From: an uncultured Clostridium sp.
GTDB taxonomy: Bacteria > Bacillota > Clostridia > Clostridiales > Clostridiaceae
Length of the DNA: 64,000 bases
NCBI RefSeq assembly: GCF_937920395.1
Contig: NZ_CALEVF010000040.1
Coordinates: 6,377-70,376, forward strand
Reading direction: 5' to 3'
Below, piece after piece: positions 26,433 through 35,378 of the stretch. The translations under genes and the position numbers were made by a program. The notes under the pieces were generated by a model, which was given only the letters and a program-made list of their open reading frames with translations, ran no database searches and had not been told where the DNA came from. Every line of letters starts with the position of its first letter. Within the stretch, counting starts at the first letter, position 1.

Positions 26433-26563
26433 GTGTTTTATCCTAAAAATCAAAACATAATATAAAAAAATATAAAAACCGACAATCTTCACAATAAACA
26501 CATAAGTGGTTGATCTAATTGATTTGTGTTTTATAAATTATAAACAAATGAGGAAATGTAAAA

Positions 26564-26876
26564 ATGAAGACAGTCCTGAGAAACCTTGCAGTTGTAATAA
26601 CCTTGCTTTTAACTTCAAATGTAACGGTACTAGCAGTCCCAGTAAATGAGAAGTTACAACAGCAGAAAGATTCACTAACTAGAATCCAAACCGAGAGAGA
26701 ACAAGTTGAAATGAAGATAGAAGAATTTGAGTTTTGGAGATTTTATATCAAAAGTAGATAACATAAAAACAGTCGTAGAGTTTGATAAAAAACTAATGGC
26801 TAAATTTGAAGCATCACAAAAGGAATTAAATAAAAAACAAAAAAGTTTGAATAAGACAAAAGAGAAATATTATTAG
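26564..26876 (+). pseudogene. broken secreted coiled-coil cell-wall hydrolase (PcsB/NlpC-P60 type N-terminus)
   Basis: The first 65 codons give a signal peptide (cleavage probably after VLA) and the start of a coiled coil (VPVNEKLQQQKDSLTRIQTEREQVEMKIEEF). After about 26735 the homologous sequence continues in another frame (FGDFISKVDNIKTVVEFDKKLMAKF, then KKQKSLNKTKEKYY) to a stop at 26874-26876. In full-length relatives these parts are separated by about 80-100 residues and followed by a catalytic domain. The gene has therefore lost internal sequence, its frame and its C-terminal domain. Its ribosome site and terminator survive. Confidence 0.75.
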
Positions 26877-26894
26877 TTTAATATTGTGTGTGTG

Positions 26895-26931
26895 ATGCCA
26901 CCTCCGTATAGAGGGGGCATTGTTTTTTTTG
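26895..26931 (+). terminator. terminator after the broken hydrolase gene
   Basis: ATGCCACCTC pairs with GAGGGGGCAT around CGTATA, then TGTTTTTTTT. Confidence 0.88.
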
Positions 26932-26979
26932 TATTAAAAAGAGCTATAATTTTATATGGTGGATGTTTTAAAGAAGAGG

Positions 26980-27008
26980 TTGACATATTGTTTTTTTAGT
27001 ATTAGCAT
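26980..27008 (+). promoter_or_regulatory. sigma-A promoter of the copper operon
   Basis: TTGACA (26980-26985), 17 nt, then TAGCAT (27003-27008), directly before the CsoR-type operator. Confidence 0.6.
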
Positions 27009-27014
27009 GTAGAT

Positions 27015-27042
27015 ATACACCCCCACCTAGGGGGTAGGGTAT
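27015..27042. promoter_or_regulatory. CsoR operator
   Basis: ATAC...CCCC...GGGG...GTAT is the G/C-tract inverted repeat typical of CsoR-family sites. It stands out in AT-rich DNA and lies between the -10 and csoR. Confidence 0.75.
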
Positions 27043-27057
27043 GGAAGAGGATAAATA

Positions 27058-27324
27058 ATGAATAATGAGCAAAATGAAGCTATGAAAATTTTAAAAATAT
27101 CAAGAGGACAAATTGAAGCAACTATCAAAATGATAGAAGATGAGAGGTATTGTGTAGATGTGTCAAATCAGATTATTGCTGCACAATCACTCCTAAAGAA
27201 AGCTAATTTGTTGATTTTAAAGCAGCATATGAATCACTGTGTTATGGAAGCCTTTGAGCATGACAAAGGTAGTGAGAAGATAGATGAAATTATAGGTCTT
27301 TTATCAAAAATAATTGGTAAATAG
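27058..27324 (+). CDS. csoR: CsoR-family copper-sensing repressor
   Basis: This is a small all-helical repressor that leaves DNA when it binds Cu(I). The 88-residue protein has the CsoR metal triad: Cys in RYCVDV and the HxxxC pair in HMNHCV. The N-terminal helix ILKISRGQIEATIKMIED matches the DUF156 fold. It leads csoR-copA-copZ with short gaps, behind an operator that presumably autoregulates the operon. The AGAGGA ribosome site is acceptable. Confidence 0.92.
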   Translation: MNNEQNEAMKILKISRGQIEATIKMIEDERYCVDVSNQIIAAQSLLKKANLLILKQHMNHCVMEAFEHDKGSEKIDEIIGLLSKIIGK

Positions 27325-27350
27325 AATATATGCAATAAGGAGGGTATTAT

Positions 27351-29801
27351 ATGGTGACTAAGTCATTGAAAATAGAAGGTATGACCTGCGGGGCATGTGC
27401 AAAAGCAATTGAAAGAGTAACTAAAAAATTACCAGGCGTTTCTGAGTCAAGTGTGAATAGTGCAATAGAGAAATTAAAGATAGTTTATGATGATTCCTTA
27501 ATTAAACTATCTGATATACAAAATGTTGTTGATAAGGCTGGATATAAATTATTAGCCCAAACAACTAACAAAACATTAAAACTTGAGGGAATGAGTTGTG
27601 CATCTTGTGCAAAAAACATAGAAAGAATAACAAGAAAACTCAATGGAGTTATAGAATCAAATGTTAACTATGCTACCGAAAAGCTAACGATTTCTTTTGA
27701 GCCATCTTTAGTTAAAACTTCGGATATAAAGAGGGCCATAGCAAAAGGTGGATATAAGGCTCTTGAGGAAGAAAGTAATATAGATCTTGATAAGGAGAAA
27801 AAAGAAAAGGAAATAAAGGCATTATGGAATAGGTTTTTAATATCTGCTATATTTGGAGTGCCGTTATTACTAGTTGCAATGGTACCAATGATTGCTATGG
27901 AAATGAATATGATGATGCCGAGTTTTATTGATCCTATGATGCATCTTAAAGCCTATGCTGCTCTACAATTAATACTCGTTATTCCAATAATGATAACAGG
28001 TAGAAGATATTTTATAGTGGGATTCAAGTCGTTAGCAAGGCTAAGTCCTAATATGGATTCGTTAATATCCATGGGAGCATCAGCTGCATTTTTATATAGT
28101 ATATTTGCAGTTTATGAAATATTCATTGGTAATACTGGTTATGAGATGTATTTTGAATCAGCAGGTATAATATTAACGCTTATAACCTTAGGAAAGTATT
28201 TAGAGTCAGTTACGAAAGGAAAAACTTCCGAGGCAATTAAAAAGCTTATGGGACTTCAGCCCAAAACTGCAATTATAATTCGTGAAGAGAAAGAAATTGA
28301 AATTTCAATTGATGAAGTAGAAGTTGGAGATATAGTTGTTGTAAAACCAGGAGGAAAAATGCCAGTGGATGGTGAAGTTATTTCCGGAATTACATCTGTA
28401 GATGAGTCAATGCTCACTGGTGAGAGTATGCCGGTTGAGAAAAGCATTGGACATAAAATAATTGGAGCAAGCATAAATAAAAATGGTTCTATTAAGTTTA
28501 AGGCAACTAAGGTTGGTAAAGATACAGCTCTTGCACAAATTATTACATTAGTTGAAAATGCTCAGGGATCAAAAGCCCCAATAGCTAAGATGGCAGACAT
28601 TATATCTGGTTATTTTGTCCCAGTGGTTATAGGTCTTGCACTAGTAGCATCATTAGCTTGGCTAATATCTGGACAAACAGTAGTATTTTCATTAACAATA
28701 TTCATTTCAGTACTAGTAATTGCTTGTCCATGCGCACTTGGCCTTGCAACTCCAACAGCTATAATGGTTGGAACAGGAAAAGGTGCAGAATATGGCGTGC
28801 TTATAAAAAGCGGTACGGCTCTTGAGACAACACATAAGATTCAAACTATTGTATTTGATAAAACTGGTACTTTAACTGAGGGAAAACCAAAGGTAACAGA
28901 TATAGTTTCTGTAGATGGTGTTGATGAGGACTATTTATTAGCAATAGCGGCTACTGCAGAAAAGGGGTCAGAACATCCGCTTGGTGAAGCCATAGTAAAA
29001 GAAGCAGAGGATAGAAAACTAGATTTTAAAAATACAGAAAAGTTTAACGCAGTTCCTGGTAGAGGAATAGATGTAACTATCGATGGTAAAAAAATACTAC
29101 TTGGAAACAAAAAACTTATGGATGAAAGCAAGGTATCTTTATTAGATTTAGAGAAAATATCGGATAAACTTGCAGGAGAAGGAAAGACACCTATGTTTAT
29201 TGCTATTGAAGGTAAGCTAAGTGGCATAATTGCAGTAGCTGACACAGTAAAAGAAAATAGTAAAAAAGCTATAGAAAGACTTCATAGTATGGGAATACAG
29301 GTTGCGATGATAACAGGTGATAATAAAAGGACAGCAGAAGCTATTGCAACCCAGGTTGGAATTGATACAATCCTTGCAGAAGTATTACCAGAAGATAAGG
29401 CAAATGAAGTTAAAAAACTACAAGCAGAAGGTAAAAAGGTTGCTATGGTTGGTGATGGAATAAATGATGCTCCAGCACTTGCACAAGCGGACATCGGTAT
29501 AGCAATTGGATCTGGAACTGATGTTGCAATGGAGTCTGCAGATATAGTACTAATGAGAAGTGATTTAATGGATGTACCTACAGCCATTGAGCTAAGTAAG
29601 AAAACTATAACAAATATTAAACAAAATTTATTTTGGGCTTTTGGATATAATATTTTAGGAATACCAGTTGCAATGGGAGTGTTACATTTGTTTGGTGGCC
29701 CACTTTTAAATCCAATTATCGCTGCCCTTGCAATGAGTTTTAGTTCAGTTTCAGTATTATCAAATGCATTACGCTTAAAAGGCTTTAAGCCATTAAGATA
29801 A
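27351..29801 (+). CDS. copA: P1B-type Cu(I)-exporting ATPase
   Basis: CopA pumps Cu(I) out of the cytoplasm. Two N-terminal HMA domains carry MTCGAC (Cys13, Cys16) and MSCASC. The membrane metal site is CPC in VIACPCALG. The phosphorylation site is DKTGT, with SEHPLGE as the HP motif, the TGES actuator loop and GDGINDAPAL in the hinge. The 816-residue length is normal. AAGGAGGG precedes the ATG. It lies 26 bp after csoR and 46 bp before copZ. Confidence 0.97.
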   Translation: MVTKSLKIEGMTCGACAKAIERVTKKLPGVSESSVNSAIEKLKIVYDDSLIKLSDIQNVVDKAGYKLLAQTTNKTLKLEGMSCASCAKNIERITRKLNGVIESNVNYATEKLTISFEPSLVKTSDIKRAIAKGGYKALEEESNIDLDKEKKEKEIKALWNRFLISAIFGVPLLLVAMVPMIAMEMNMMMPSFIDPMMHLKAYAALQLILVIPIMITGRRYFIVGFKSLARLSPNMDSLISMGASAAFLYSIFAVYEIFIGNTGYEMYFESAGIILTLITLGKYLESVTKGKTSEAIKKLMGLQPKTAIIIREEKEIEISIDEVEVGDIVVVKPGGKMPVDGEVISGITSVDESMLTGESMPVEKSIGHKIIGASINKNGSIKFKATKVGKDTALAQIITLVENAQGSKAPIAKMADIISGYFVPVVIGLALVASLAWLISGQTVVFSLTIFISVLVIACPCALGLATPTAIMVGTGKGAEYGVLIKSGTALETTHKIQTIVFDKTGTLTEGKPKVTDIVSVDGVDEDYLLAIAATAEKGSEHPLGEAIVKEAEDRKLDFKNTEKFNAVPGRGIDVTIDGKKILLGNKKLMDESKVSLLDLEKISDKLAGEGKTPMFIAIEGKLSGIIAVADTVKENSKKAIERLHSMGIQVAMITGDNKRTAEAIATQVGIDTILAEVLPEDKANEVKKLQAEGKKVAMVGDGINDAPALAQADIGIAIGSGTDVAMESADIVLMRSDLMDVPTAIELSKKTITNIKQNLFWAFGYNILGIPVAMGVLHLFGGPLLNPIIAALAMSFSSVSVLSNALRLKGFKPLR

Positions 29802-29847
29802 AGGTTCTCTAAATATGAGAAATTAAATTTAGAAAGGAGAAATAATA

Positions 29848-30060
29848 ATGAAAAAGAAAATATTAGTCGAAGGTATGAGTTGTGGACATTGCGTAAAGCA
29901 TGTTAGTGAGGCGTTAAAGGAAATTGGAGCAAAAGAAGTAGAGGTAAATCTTGAAAGTAAGCTTGCAACTGCTGAAATTGGTGACAGTATTAGTGATGAT
30001 GCTATAAAGGCAGCCATTGAAGATGCAGGATATGATGTTATTAAAATAGAAAAAGCATAG
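29848..30060 (+). CDS. copZ: copper chaperone CopZ
   Basis: This 70-residue HMA-domain protein has the metal site MSCGHC. It shuttles Cu(I) to CopA and probably to CsoR. It is the last gene of csoR-copA-copZ, with GAAAGGAG before the ATG and a strong terminator after the stop. It is a paralogue of the orphan at 12305-12517 (38 of 70 identical by hand count). Confidence 0.94.
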   Translation: MKKKILVEGMSCGHCVKHVSEALKEIGAKEVEVNLESKLATAEIGDSISDDAIKAAIEDAGYDVIKIEKA

Positions 30061-30084
30061 ATTAAATAATAAAGTTTAAGCTAT

Positions 30085-30127
30085 AAAAGGTTCAAGCATT
30101 ACATAAAATGTAATGTTTGAACCTTTT
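30085..30127 (+). terminator. copper operon terminator
   Basis: 19-nt arms (30085-30103 and 30109-30127) pair with a single G-T, loop TAAAA. Confidence 0.85.
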
Positions 30128-30158
30128 ATTAAATGACTTGAAAGTATTTAGTGATTTG

Positions 30159-30275
30159 CTAAGCTTTTTTTCTCCAAAGGCTATCTATGTTTAAAGTTAA
30201 TATTGCATTTAATTTATCATAGTTGGGGGCAATTGATGAAAATACATCGTGTATATTTATGGACACTTGTTTCAT
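30159..30275 (-). pseudogene. UbiE/MenG methyltransferase, N-terminal fragment
   Basis: Only 38 residues remain. They read like the N-terminus of demethylmenaquinone methyltransferase: VFSSIAPNYDKLNAILTL followed by NIDSLWRKKA, where full proteins have VFxxIAxxYDxxNxxxS and LWRxxx. The SAM-binding domain is gone; a stop follows and then unrelated sequence. The start and a good TAAGGAG ribosome site survive. It is the last piece of the decayed minus-strand operon 30159-32730. Confidence 0.7.
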
Positions 30276-30287
30276 TTTAAAATCTCC

Positions 30288-30746
30288 TTACATCAAGGGG
30301 AATATTACGAAAATTGTTAAGTCCCAAATTGCATGGGATATAATTACTGGAAGTAAGCTTTTTTCTTTTTTATAAAGCCAACCCCAGAATATTCCACATA
30401 CTAATGCTGCTATTACAAGCATCACATTGCCTGTAATTATGTGAACACCAGCATATAATAAAACTGAGATTACATATCCTTTGGTCTCACCCATTTTTTT
30501 CGATAGGGTATTTTGTATAAAACCTCTCCAATATAATTCTTCTCCTGGACCAATTATAAATAAAAGCAGTAAGCCTATCCAAATTAAGTTTCCATTATAC
30601 CTATTACTGTAAACGAATAATACCTGGGAATCTTTAAAAGGAAATATGAAACCTGATATAATATTTCTTAAATAAAATATTATATAAAGTACTATAGCCG
30701 AGAAAATTCCAATTAGTTTATGCCTTATAGTTGGTTCCCTTATATT
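30288..30746 (-). pseudogene. CPBP-family membrane protease, 5'-truncated
   Basis: The open frame from 30746 down to 30288 encodes a C-terminal CPBP (CAAX-protease-like) domain. It shows the catalytic motif GPGEELYWRGFIQN, then helices with the second-site His regions LLYAGVHIITG and LPVIISHAIWDL. There is no ATG, GTG or TTG before the conserved core; the first in-frame ATG (30494) lies after the EExxxR motif. Its 5' part overlaps the broken end of the UbiA remnant, so a deletion fused the two genes. Confidence 0.7.
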
Positions 30747-31146
30747 TTAGCATCAGAGGTTTTCCTTTATAAGAATACCCGCCTAGGGCGCCTATAAGTC
30801 CTAATATTAATAAAAATATACCTTTTTCATAGGACAAAAATAATCCTATTAGACTTCCAAGTATTAAACAAAGCATTCCACTTTGAAGAATCTGTTTGGA
30901 AGATAATAAATTATCCAGGATAACACCGCTTGAACCATAAGAATATTTTGTATCAACTTTATTTTCATAATCATCATGATCGCTTAGTAAATTAATAGCA
31001 GTATGTAATAACAAAATAGCAATAATAGAGAGTATAAAGTACCCAAATTGAAAATTATTTTGTTTAATTGCGAGGATTGCGCCTATAGTAACTGGAATCA
31101 CAGAACCTGTGAAAGAGAAGGGTCTTATAGCTCTTAACCATATTTT
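30718..31146 (-). pseudogene. UbiA-family prenyltransferase, C-terminally truncated
   Basis: The N-terminal third of a UbiA/MenA-type prenyltransferase is recognisable. It starts KIWLRAIRPFSFTGSVIPVTIG and includes INLLSDHDDYENKVDTK with the first Asp-rich motif (N-x-x-x-D-x-x-D) and GGYSYKGKPLMLKYKG. After that the frame runs into CPBP sequence and stops, about 150 residues short. The start is also unclear: the conserved N-terminus has no start codon in frame, and the first usable one is GTG at 31101. Confidence 0.7.
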
Positions 31147-31334
31147 CTTAGAAATTTTGGCACGGGTTTGTTATTACCTACAAATTTCTGAACAATATCA
31201 TTTAGAAGTCCGAAAGGACAAACAATGCACCAGAATCTACCTAAAAATAGTAGAAGGATAGGAAGTGGCGGCCACCATAATACCAAAGTTCCAGCAGTAC
31301 CAAAGTTATCATGAGCATCGGTAGGTCCTGCCAT
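31134..31334 (-). pseudogene. NapH-like membrane polyferredoxin fragment
   Basis: 66 codons encode AGPTDAHDNFGTAGTLV and WWPPLPILL, a hydrophobic segment, then GRFWCIVCPFGLLNDIVQKF. The GRxWCxxCPFG motif is typical of membrane [4Fe-4S] proteins of the NapH/NosR type. Full proteins have several more helices and two ferredoxin-like clusters, which are missing. A GGAGG lies before the ATG, but that ATG is inside the conserved core, so the N-terminus is also truncated. Confidence 0.6.
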
Positions 31335-31353
31335 TAGTATGTGGCCTCCATTT

Positions 31354-31929
31354 CTAAGATTTAATAGATTTTTTCTTATTTATAGCAGCTATTACTAAAA
31401 TTAGTACAACAACTCCTGAAAATATGCCAATTATAAGAAAGTTAGGGGTTTGTACATTAATATTAAAATCAATAGTTTTTTCCTGTCCTTGTACATTGAT
31501 AGTAGATTCGACAATCCATTTACCTGTGCTTTTTAAATTTACCATGCCGGTATATTTGTCTTTTATGGAACTGCTTTTTAAAGATATTATGGTCATATCG
31601 CTTGCACTCATACCACTCATGCCAGGCATAGCAGCCATATCATTCGAACCACTGGTGTTGGTCATGCTGCTTGTACCATTAGGATCATCCTTATATGCAG
31701 TAACTTTTAAATTAGCATTGGGTAAAGGCTTACCATTTTTATCAAGAATGGTAATTGTAAAATCATTATTACCTAGTTTCAATTTTTTAGTTGGGAAGTT
31801 TAAGGTGGCTTTTATGCCATCAACCGTTTTATTTATTTGAGTACCAGTTGTAGATGCAAATGCAGATGTTGAAACTGATAAAACTAATATTAATGTAAAT
31901 ACAAAGTTTTCTAATGATTTTAATTTCAT
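31354..31929 (-). CDS. secreted membrane-anchored FixH/YtkA-like protein, Met-rich
   Basis: This 191-residue protein is intact. It has an N-terminal signal peptide (cleavage probably after AFA), an extracellular immunoglobulin-like domain of the FixH/YtkA kind (LKLGNNDFTITILDKNGKPLPNANLKV) and a C-terminal membrane helix (about 163-183) followed by basic residues. A central insert SNDMAAMPGMSGMSASDM is rich in Met and could bind Cu(I) (inference). It is the only unbroken member of the decayed operon. AAAGGAGC precedes the ATG. Confidence 0.75.
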   Translation of the reverse strand: MKLKSLENFVFTLILVLSVSTSAFASTTGTQINKTVDGIKATLNFPTKKLKLGNNDFTITILDKNGKPLPNANLKVTAYKDDPNGTSSMTNTSGSNDMAAMPGMSGMSASDMTIISLKSSSIKDKYTGMVNLKSTGKWIVESTINVQGQEKTIDFNINVQTPNFLIIGIFSGVVVLILVIAAINKKKSIKS

Positions 31930-32000
31930 GTCAATTGAGCTCCTTTAATTTATATTTAGTATTTTAGTTTAGATAAATCAACATTTTTATTACGATGAAC

Positions 32001-32730
32001 TTATTTTTTCTGAGAAAAATTAAGAATATAATTCACAAGATTTATTAAACTTGTTTTATAGGCCGAGTCTTTAAATGTCTTAAGGGCTGATATTGCTTTA
32101 TCTCCATAGAATTTAGCATCTTTCGTGGTAATATTTAGATTAGTATAAATATCTTTATCCATACAGTCATCCATTATCTGGTATGCCATTCCTAAATTTA
32201 GTCCATAAGTTTCGATACTATTAACGTGCTGTTTTGTTGCTCCGGCTAGTGCAGCTGCAATTTTGCAGCTAATAGACATAAATGATGCTGTTTTACCTTT
32301 ATTAATATTCAGATAAATTTCACGAGTTGGCAAGAGTAGAAAATGCTAAAGAATAAACGACATCACCAGCAAGGATTGCTATTTTATTACCATGAACTTT
32401 ATTTAGAGTTTTTTGACCACGCCTAGTCAAGTCGTTATCAAGGACATCATCATGTATTAAACTAGCGCTATGCATGAGTTCAAGGCCGGTAGCAAACTTA
32501 ATTAGGTGATTATTAGTATTTTGAGGTAGATTGTTATCTATAAGACCTGCCGAGAGCAAAGTTAGGATAGGTCGAAGCCTTTTTCCAGGAATTTTAAAAA
32601 AATAACCTATAATTTCTTTTAGATAATTTATACTAAGATTTTTATAGAGTTTTTTTAGTTCTTCTTCAACAAGAAGTAGATCATTACTTATTGGGTTATA
32701 AATATCATCAAACTGCAAATCTTTCATCAC
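32001..32730 (-). pseudogene. polyprenyl diphosphate synthase (HepT/IspB type), frameshifted with internal deletion
   Basis: The 5' part (32730-32320) has GKRLRPILTLLSAG and the first Asp-rich motif DDVLD. It ends with GDVVYSLAFSTLANS then a stop. The 3' part (32333-32001) resumes in another frame with INKGKTASFMSISCKIAAALAGA and the second motif MDDCMD. About 40-60 residues normally between them are missing. The enzyme would have made the polyprenyl side chain of a quinone. It was the first gene of the decayed operon. Confidence 0.85.
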
Positions 32731-32858
32731 CTTCCTATATTTAAGAATACATTAATGCGTTATTTTGAAGTATTATTTATCTTTTAAAATATTTTGTGAG
32801 CACAATATGTAGTATACAAAAATGGTATGAAGATATTATGTAGAAAATATATTAAATC

Positions 32859-32950
32859 ATCTCCTTCGGAGCTGCAATATTAACGATTTCAGAAGGAGAT
32901 TGTGCCTCCCACTTATATAAGTGGAGGGCTTTCCTTCTGAAATGTCGTTA
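32859..32950 (-). repeat. large hairpin with mutually exclusive pairings
   Basis: Read on the minus strand, 32950-32932 pairs with 32897-32881 (6 bp, a 2-nt bulge, 11 bp) around an inner hairpin ACTTATATAAGT with CCTCC/GGAGG below. The segment 32900-32892 can instead pair with 32867-32859 (9 bp perfect, ATCTCCTTC). It lies 130 bp upstream of the decayed operon. It may be an attenuator-like leader or the imperfect palindromic end of a lost IS200/IS605-type element. The 32731-33063 gap holds only this and the sensor-kinase terminator. Confidence 0.5.
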
Positions 32951-32964
32951 AACTTATTTTTTAT

Positions 32965-32997
32965 AAAGCAAAAAGAGAAGCATTGAGCTCCTCTTTT
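32965..32997 (-). terminator. sensor-kinase operon terminator
   Basis: On the minus strand AAAAGAGGAGC pairs with GCTTCTCTTTT (one G-U) and ends in a T-rich run. Confidence 0.75.
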
Positions 32998-33063
32998 AAT
33001 TTACTTATATATATAAATCAAGCTACAGTGATACTTACATCTCATTTGTTATTGCTATAATAA

Positions 33064-34431
33064 TCACAAAATTTTATTGAAATATAAAATAAACATGCTA
33101 CCTTTTCCTTCTACGCTTTTTACTTCTATATCTGCATTATGGAGGGTCAATATGTTACGTACAATGGTAAGTCCTATTCCGGAACCCTCTACAACGTGTC
33201 TACTTTTGTCTCCTCTATACAGTCTTTCAAATATATAAGGTAAGTCATCCTTTTTAATGCCAATGCCTGTATCTTGAATTTCTAATATTACTTTTTTATC
33301 AGATTCTTTTAGAGTAATATTAATTTCTCCTTGCTCTTGGGTAAATTTAACTGCATTTGATAGTAAATTAATAATTACTTGTTTTATTTTGTCTGTGTCA
33401 CCTAAAATATAAAATTGATTATTGACACTACATTTTAATGCCATTTTGATATTTTTATTTTCTGATATTATTTCAAACTCCTTCTGGACTAAAGTAAGGA
33501 TGTCTTTTAATGATATTTTTTCCACGTTTAAAACTGTTTCTTCTCCTTCAATCTGTTTTAAGGTATTTAAATTGTCTATAAGCTTCCCAAATCTAATAAC
33601 TTCATCATTAAGATAAATCAATCTTTTGTTGTCTATTGGGAAAATACCGTCAATCATAGCTTCAAAATTGTTTTGGAGAATATTAAGCGGAGTTCTTATT
33701 TCATGAGATATATCCGATATTAACCTTTTTCTAAGAGTATCTTGATGTTTAAGATTCTCTCCAAGAGAATTTATGCTGTTTCTTAAATTTTCAAGTTCTA
33801 AAATGGTACTTCTATCATATGAGCGTGCATTATAATTTCCATTTGAGAGATCAACTGAAATTTCCGAAACTTGTCTAAGAGGATTAGAAAATTGCTTTGA
33901 AATAATCAAACTAATTAATATTGTTATTAAAAGAGAAAGTACAATACTTAAGATAATACTCTTGTTTATCGATGTTTTAAAATTTACATCATCACTGGTT
34001 AATAATACTGGACCATTTTGTCCTATGTCTACATAACCTACAATTTTATTTTTATATTTTATTTGGAGAGTTCTTAAAGTATACACTCCGCTACTTTTAT
34101 GAGGCATACTATTATTAGTGTTGTTAATTATGTCATTTGCATTCATTCCCCAAACAACTTTTTTATTTATATCCTTAAGAGTGAGGCAGTAATTACTCAT
34201 ATAGGCTTCATGCGTAATTTCTATTCCAGAAGTTTTTGACCACTTAGCATTTTTTTTATATATTGTTTCTAAATATGTTACTATTCCAGTGTCCCTCTTA
34301 GTTTGTATTTCAACTAAATACTTGTTAAAAGTTTTTGATATTGCTATATTTACGAAAAGTGTAGCTAAGAAGAGTGCTAATATGGATGTACATACTAATA
34401 TAATACTTAATCTTTTTCTTATGCTTTGCAT
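33064..34431 (-). CDS. two-component sensor histidine kinase
   Basis: This 455-residue kinase has membrane helices at about 8-30 and 160-182 flanking an extracellular sensor of about 130 residues. A HAMP domain follows, then the H-box DISHEIRTPLN and the ATP-binding boxes: NLLSNAVKFT (N), LEIQDTGIGI (G1), IFERLYRGDKSR (F) and GSGIGLTIV (G2). It lies 2 bp after its response regulator on the minus strand. The signal is unknown. Confidence 0.94.
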   Translation of the reverse strand: MQSIRKRLSIILVCTSILALFLATLFVNIAISKTFNKYLVEIQTKRDTGIVTYLETIYKKNAKWSKTSGIEITHEAYMSNYCLTLKDINKKVVWGMNANDIINNTNNSMPHKSSGVYTLRTLQIKYKNKIVGYVDIGQNGPVLLTSDDVNFKTSINKSIILSIVLSLLITILISLIISKQFSNPLRQVSEISVDLSNGNYNARSYDRSTILELENLRNSINSLGENLKHQDTLRKRLISDISHEIRTPLNILQNNFEAMIDGIFPIDNKRLIYLNDEVIRFGKLIDNLNTLKQIEGEETVLNVEKISLKDILTLVQKEFEIISENKNIKMALKCSVNNQFYILGDTDKIKQVIINLLSNAVKFTQEQGEINITLKESDKKVILEIQDTGIGIKKDDLPYIFERLYRGDKSRHVVEGSGIGLTIVRNILTLHNADIEVKSVEGKGSMFILYFNKIL

Positions 34432-34433
34432 AA

Positions 34434-35114
34434 TTAATCACCACCAAATTTATAACCAATTCTAGTTACTGTTATTATGTATTTAGGATTTCTGCTATCC
34501 ACTTCTATTTTTTTACGTATGTTTTTAATATGCACATCTATTGTTCTATCAAAACCTTGAAAATCAATTCCCATAATTCTTTCAATGAGATGCTCTCTTG
34601 TAAATACTTTGCCACCGTTAGATGAAAGAATTTGTAATATATCGAATTCATTTGGAGTAAGTGATATTTCTTCTCCTCGCACATAAACTATCCTTTTGTC
34701 ATAATTAATCTTTAAATCTCCATTATTGTAAATCATTGTTTCGGACTTATTTATATTAATTCTTCTAAATAAAGCGTTAACTCTTGCAGTTAATTCTCTT
34801 GGGCTAAATGGCTTAACCAAGTATTCATCAGCTCCAAGGTTTAATCCTTCTATTCTATCCTCTAAGGTGCTTTTGGCAGTGAGCATAAATATGTGTACCT
34901 CGGAAATTTTTCTTATAATGCTGCAGACCTCTTCACCAGATATGTCTGGTAACATCAGGTCTAATATAACTAAATTAAATTTGATATTTTCAAAAAGTTC
35001 TATTGCGGCTAAACCTTTTGTAGTGGTATATACAATATAGCCTTCTTTTTCAAGATATGCTTTTAGTATTTCAGAGATCTTTTCCTCGTCTTCAATAATC
35101 AATATATTATTCAA
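34434..35114 (-). CDS. OmpR-family response regulator
   Basis: The receiver domain has EDEE at residues 8-11, phosphoacceptor Asp52 (LVILDLMLPD) and the Lys in YLVKPFS. The C-terminal winged helix has LTPNEFDILQ, VFTREHLIERIMG and RTIDVHIKNIRKKIE. The start is TTG at 35114, 9 nt after GAGGAG. It forms an operon with the kinase downstream and diverges from the acidic protein gene at 35379. Its targets are not evident. Confidence 0.94.
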   Translation of the reverse strand: MNNILIIEDEEKISEILKAYLEKEGYIVYTTTKGLAAIELFENIKFNLVILDLMLPDISGEEVCSIIRKISEVHIFMLTAKSTLEDRIEGLNLGADEYLVKPFSPRELTARVNALFRRININKSETMIYNNGDLKINYDKRIVYVRGEEISLTPNEFDILQILSSNGGKVFTREHLIERIMGIDFQGFDRTIDVHIKNIRKKIEVDSRNPKYIITVTRIGYKFGGD

Positions 35115-35378
35115 GTTTATACACTCCTCGTATAATGTAATTGTAATTGTTCATAATATTTAGTGTTATTATTAACTTATTTATAATACATTACACTATG
35201 TAAGTCAATACAATATCTTCTATTCAAACTAGAATTTAAGTAAAAAATTGATGGTTTTAACGTAAATTAAGTACAATAAAATCAAATTTTTATAAACTAT
35301 ATTTTATAATTAAATGGGTAAACTAAATAATGCACACTATTTATATAGTGTAATTTTATATTTGAAGGGAGAATATTT

